Position numbers and translations under genes: made by a program | The notes under the pieces: generated by a model | What the model was told of the DNA's origin: nothing | Databases searched by the model: none | The model's input: the letters and a program-made list of their open reading frames with translations, nothing else | Assembly (NCBI GenBank): GCA_002689565.1 | Contig: NZGQ01000008.1 | Location: forward strand, 1-7,634 | Length of the DNA stretch: 7,634 nucleotides | Direction: 5' to 3' | Source: Methanobacteriota archaeon | Lineage (GTDB): Archaea; Thermoplasmatota; Poseidoniia; Poseidoniales; Poseidoniaceae | Shown here: piece by piece, positions 5,781-7,634 of the stretch | How positions within the stretch are numbered: the first letter of the stretch is position 1 | How the letters are laid out: every line of letters begins with the position of its first letter

Positions 5781-7583
5781 ATGCGAAGGGCGCTTCTGAT
5801 GCTGGCAATTCTATTGCCGGCTATGTTCTCTGGTTGTTTTGGAGAAGATGATATTGTCTCCGAACCTGAGGAAGAAGTACCTGCGTATCCTCAACCTTGG
5901 GAGAGAACAGATCTTACCTACGATGATAGTGATGTATTCAGTAGAGTTTCAGTAAACGGAACTCATGGAATTGATACAGTTAGAAGCGTATATGTTGATG
6001 TTCCAACAATCACCGCTGCGGATGGCGGCGCAGGACTAACTGGAGATGCAGCAGTTCACTTAGGATTGTGGCTACCTGTCATCGAAGGGTGTGATTGGGA
6101 AGCAGGAAACTTGTCTGAAGATTGTCGAGTTCCGGTAATTGCTGAGGTAGGACCCTACTACAACGACGGAGATGTCGATGCGCTCACTCCTGCTGATAGA
6201 CTAGGTCGATTTTTGATAGAGAATTACGTACCACATGGATACGGCGTTGCGCAAGTCAGTGTTTTTGGAACTGGTGAATCAAATCATTGCATGGACCTAA
6301 TGGGTACGGATGAGCAGCGTGGAATCGATGCAGCAGTAACTTGGTTAGGTAGTCAAGGTTGGTCCAATGGAAAAGTAGGGATCATCGGAAAATCATACGA
6401 TGGAAGCACTCCTTGGCAAGCAGCGACATTCGGAAATGAATACCTTGCTACAATCGTTCCAATGTCCGGTTTAGTCGGCGTCCATGAACTGATGTGGCGA
6501 AATGGAAGTATGGAGGCCAGAGGTGCGATTATGCACAATGGTGTTTACGGGTCCTTCGGTATTGACGGTGATGCAGACGATGTCGATAATGCCTGCGAAG
6601 GGTATGCAGAGGGATATGCAAATGGTCCAGCAGCATATTTGCTAGGCAACATGGTTGACTATGCAGGTAACACTTATTGGACTGAGAGGTCGTTCATGGG
6701 TAGAGTTCTAGAAAATTACAATGGTTCAGTCTACATAATCCAGGGAATGCAGGACTGGAACGTAGATCCTCACATGGCATTCCCTATCCATCAGCAGGTA
6801 GCTGACGCTGGAATCGAAATCAAAACCTTGGCAGGACAATGGGCTCACGATTATCCTGACAGAGTCTCAGGTCACAGTTCTCAAGGAGTTGGTCGTGGAC
6901 AAGAAGCCTATCCATATACGCTTAGATGGGATTGGGCGGATGAGATGTTGTACTGGTTCGATTGGTACCTGAAAGGTGAGGGAGAAGCTCCAGTCCTAGG
7001 CGTAGAAATGCAGGATAATCGTGGTGGTTGGAGATTTGAATCAACTTGGCCTTCAGAGGACACTCAGTATCTCGAATTGGATGTAGACTCCTTGGGCCCA
7101 ACTGATGCTATGATTGGTGTTGGTTATGGTCCAATCACATTTTCCTACGGACCGTTTGAGAATGACACATACATCGCAGGTATGCCTACACTGCACCTCT
7201 CAGCTACTCCTCATACAACCGAAAACGGCCACGTATTTGTTGAAATGACAGATGACGCCGGAATTCATCTAGGCCATGCTGTGATGGACTTACGGTTCCA
7301 TGCAGGTGGCAGAGACGGAGTTCTGCAAATAACTCCGTTTACAACAGTGATTGCGAAAATGGAATTCATGCCTTTAGACGTCTTTTTGTCTGCAGGCGAG
7401 TCGATACACTTCACCGTTACTCAAACTGGAGAGGACTATGTTCCAAGTCCTGCAGCAAGCGGATATTTCACGGTAAACTGGGCTGCAAGCACTTTGACAC
7501 TTCCATTGGTCGAGAGAACATGTGACGAACTGTTCCAGATTCCAATGATTGAATATGGCGAAGATCTTGGTAGAATTTGTTAA
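5781..7583 (+). CDS. Secreted lipoprotein, S15 peptidase / CocE-NonD family alpha/beta hydrolase
   Basis: This is a 600-residue serine hydrolase anchored to the outside of the membrane. The N terminus is a lipoprotein signal peptide ending in the lipobox FSGC, with Cys19 as the lipidation site, followed by an acidic linker. The alpha/beta hydrolase core includes VFGTGES and then [19 protein letters not shown]. The nucleophile motif GKSYDG carries Ser205; the other triad residues are probably Asp325 (GMQDWNV) and His356 (QWAHDYPD). The C-terminal part, from about 425, is a beta-rich jelly-roll domain typical of X-Pro dipeptidyl-peptidases and cocaine esterase. Cys104/Cys115, Cys170/Cys271 and Cys581/Cys600 could form disulfides, as expected for an external protein. 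Family members cut Xaa-Pro dipeptides from peptide N termini or hydrolyse acyl esters and amides; which applies here cannot be decided from sequence. The start is the first Met of a textbook signal peptide. The gene is divergent from the surface amidohydrolase and suggests a shared degradative role. Confidence 0.92.
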   Translation: MRRALLMLAILLPAMFSGCFGEDDIVSEPEEEVPAYPQPWERTDLTYDDSDVFSRVSVNGTHGIDTVRSVYVDVPTITAADGGAGLTGDAAVHLGLWLPVIEGCDWEAGNLSEDCRVPVIAEVGPYYNDGDVDALTPADRLGRFLIENYVPHGYGVAQVSVFGTGESNHCMDLMGTDEQRGIDAAVTWLGSQGWSNGKVGIIGKSYDGSTPWQAATFGNEYLATIVPMSGLVGVHELMWRNGSMEARGAIMHNGVYGSFGIDGDADDVDNACEGYAEGYANGPAAYLLGNMVDYAGNTYWTERSFMGRVLENYNGSVYIIQGMQDWNVDPHMAFPIHQQVADAGIEIKTLAGQWAHDYPDRVSGHSSQGVGRGQEAYPYTLRWDWADEMLYWFDWYLKGEGEAPVLGVEMQDNRGGWRFESTWPSEDTQYLELDVDSLGPTDAMIGVGYGPITFSYGPFENDTYIAGMPTLHLSATPHTTENGHVFVEMTDDAGIHLGHAVMDLRFHAGGRDGVLQITPFTTVIAKMEFMPLDVFLSAGESIHFTVTQTGEDYVPSPAASGYFTVNWAASTLTLPLVERTCDELFQIPMIEYGEDLGRIC

Positions 7584-7634
7584 TCAAAATCTGCCTAAAA
7601 TTGAGTTAAACACGTTCTTTGCATCACCATCAGA
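7584..7634 (-). CDS. C-terminal end of an unidentified gene running off the right edge (partial)
   Basis: On the minus strand the last 51 bases read as 16 sense codons and a TGA stop: SDGDAKNVFNSILGRF. The stop lies directly against the TAA of the S15 lipoprotein gene with no gap, mirroring the tail-to-tail overlap between cysS and the amidohydrolase gene. The peptide has the amphipathic look of a C-terminal helix. It is too short to identify, and 16 open codons can occur by chance, so this rests mainly on the context of a tightly packed genome. Confidence 0.45.
   Translation of the reverse strand, partial: SDGDAKNVFNSILGRF

Noticed and set aside
5781..7583. Possibility that the S15-like lipoprotein is inactive
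   Set aside because: Ser205, Asp325 and His356 occur in the expected order and motif contexts, so a working triad is the simpler reading.
1..7634. tRNA, rRNA, CRISPR arrays, insertion sequences
   Set aside because: No cloverleaf-like segments, regularly spaced repeats, transposase motifs or terminal inverted repeats were found, and coding sequence fills almost the whole window.

Overview
The window reads as a compact archaeal genome fragment, most likely a marine Euryarchaeon of the Marine Group II / Poseidoniales type. Several features support this: short intergenic gaps, divergent genes with AT-rich TATA-like boxes and no Shine-Dalgarno sequences, an archaeal-style lipobox lipoprotein, and large acidic secreted proteins. 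One secreted protein carries a GCTDSSAMNYN…DDGTC motif, which from memory is common in surface proteins of these archaea and of Bacteroidetes. The lineage is inferred from style, not from a phylogenetic marker, and a Bacteroidetes-like source is the main alternative.

Layout: 1-80 is a short non-coding left edge. Positions 81-1046 (minus) encode an extended short-chain dehydrogenase of the dihydroflavonol-reductase/3-beta-HSD type. It is divergent, across a 70-bp gap, from a complete cysteinyl-tRNA synthetase, cysS, at 1117-2598 (plus). The cysS stop codon overlaps by 4 nt the stop of a convergent gene at 2595-5678 (minus). That gene encodes a 1027-residue exported multidomain protein: signal peptide, two lamin-tail-like domains, a metal-dependent amidohydrolase domain, an unrecognised C-terminal region, a Cys-framed GCTD motif and a membrane anchor. 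A 102-bp gap (5679-5780) separates it from a divergent gene at 5781-7583 (plus), which encodes a 600-residue lipoprotein hydrolase of the S15 / CocE-NonD family. Its stop abuts, with no gap, what looks like the last 16 codons of another minus-strand gene running off the right edge (7584-7634).

How the genes fit together: the left half holds housekeeping functions (tRNA charging and a redox enzyme). The right half is a divergent pair of cell-surface hydrolases sharing one control region. Both are predicted to sit on the outside of the membrane, one held by a lipid and the other by a C-terminal helix. A joint role in breaking down peptides or amide-containing organic matter outside the cell is a reasonable inference, but neither substrate can be read from the sequence. 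The most distinctive item is the tandem-lamin-tail surface amidohydrolase. No RNA gene, insertion sequence or CRISPR array was seen.
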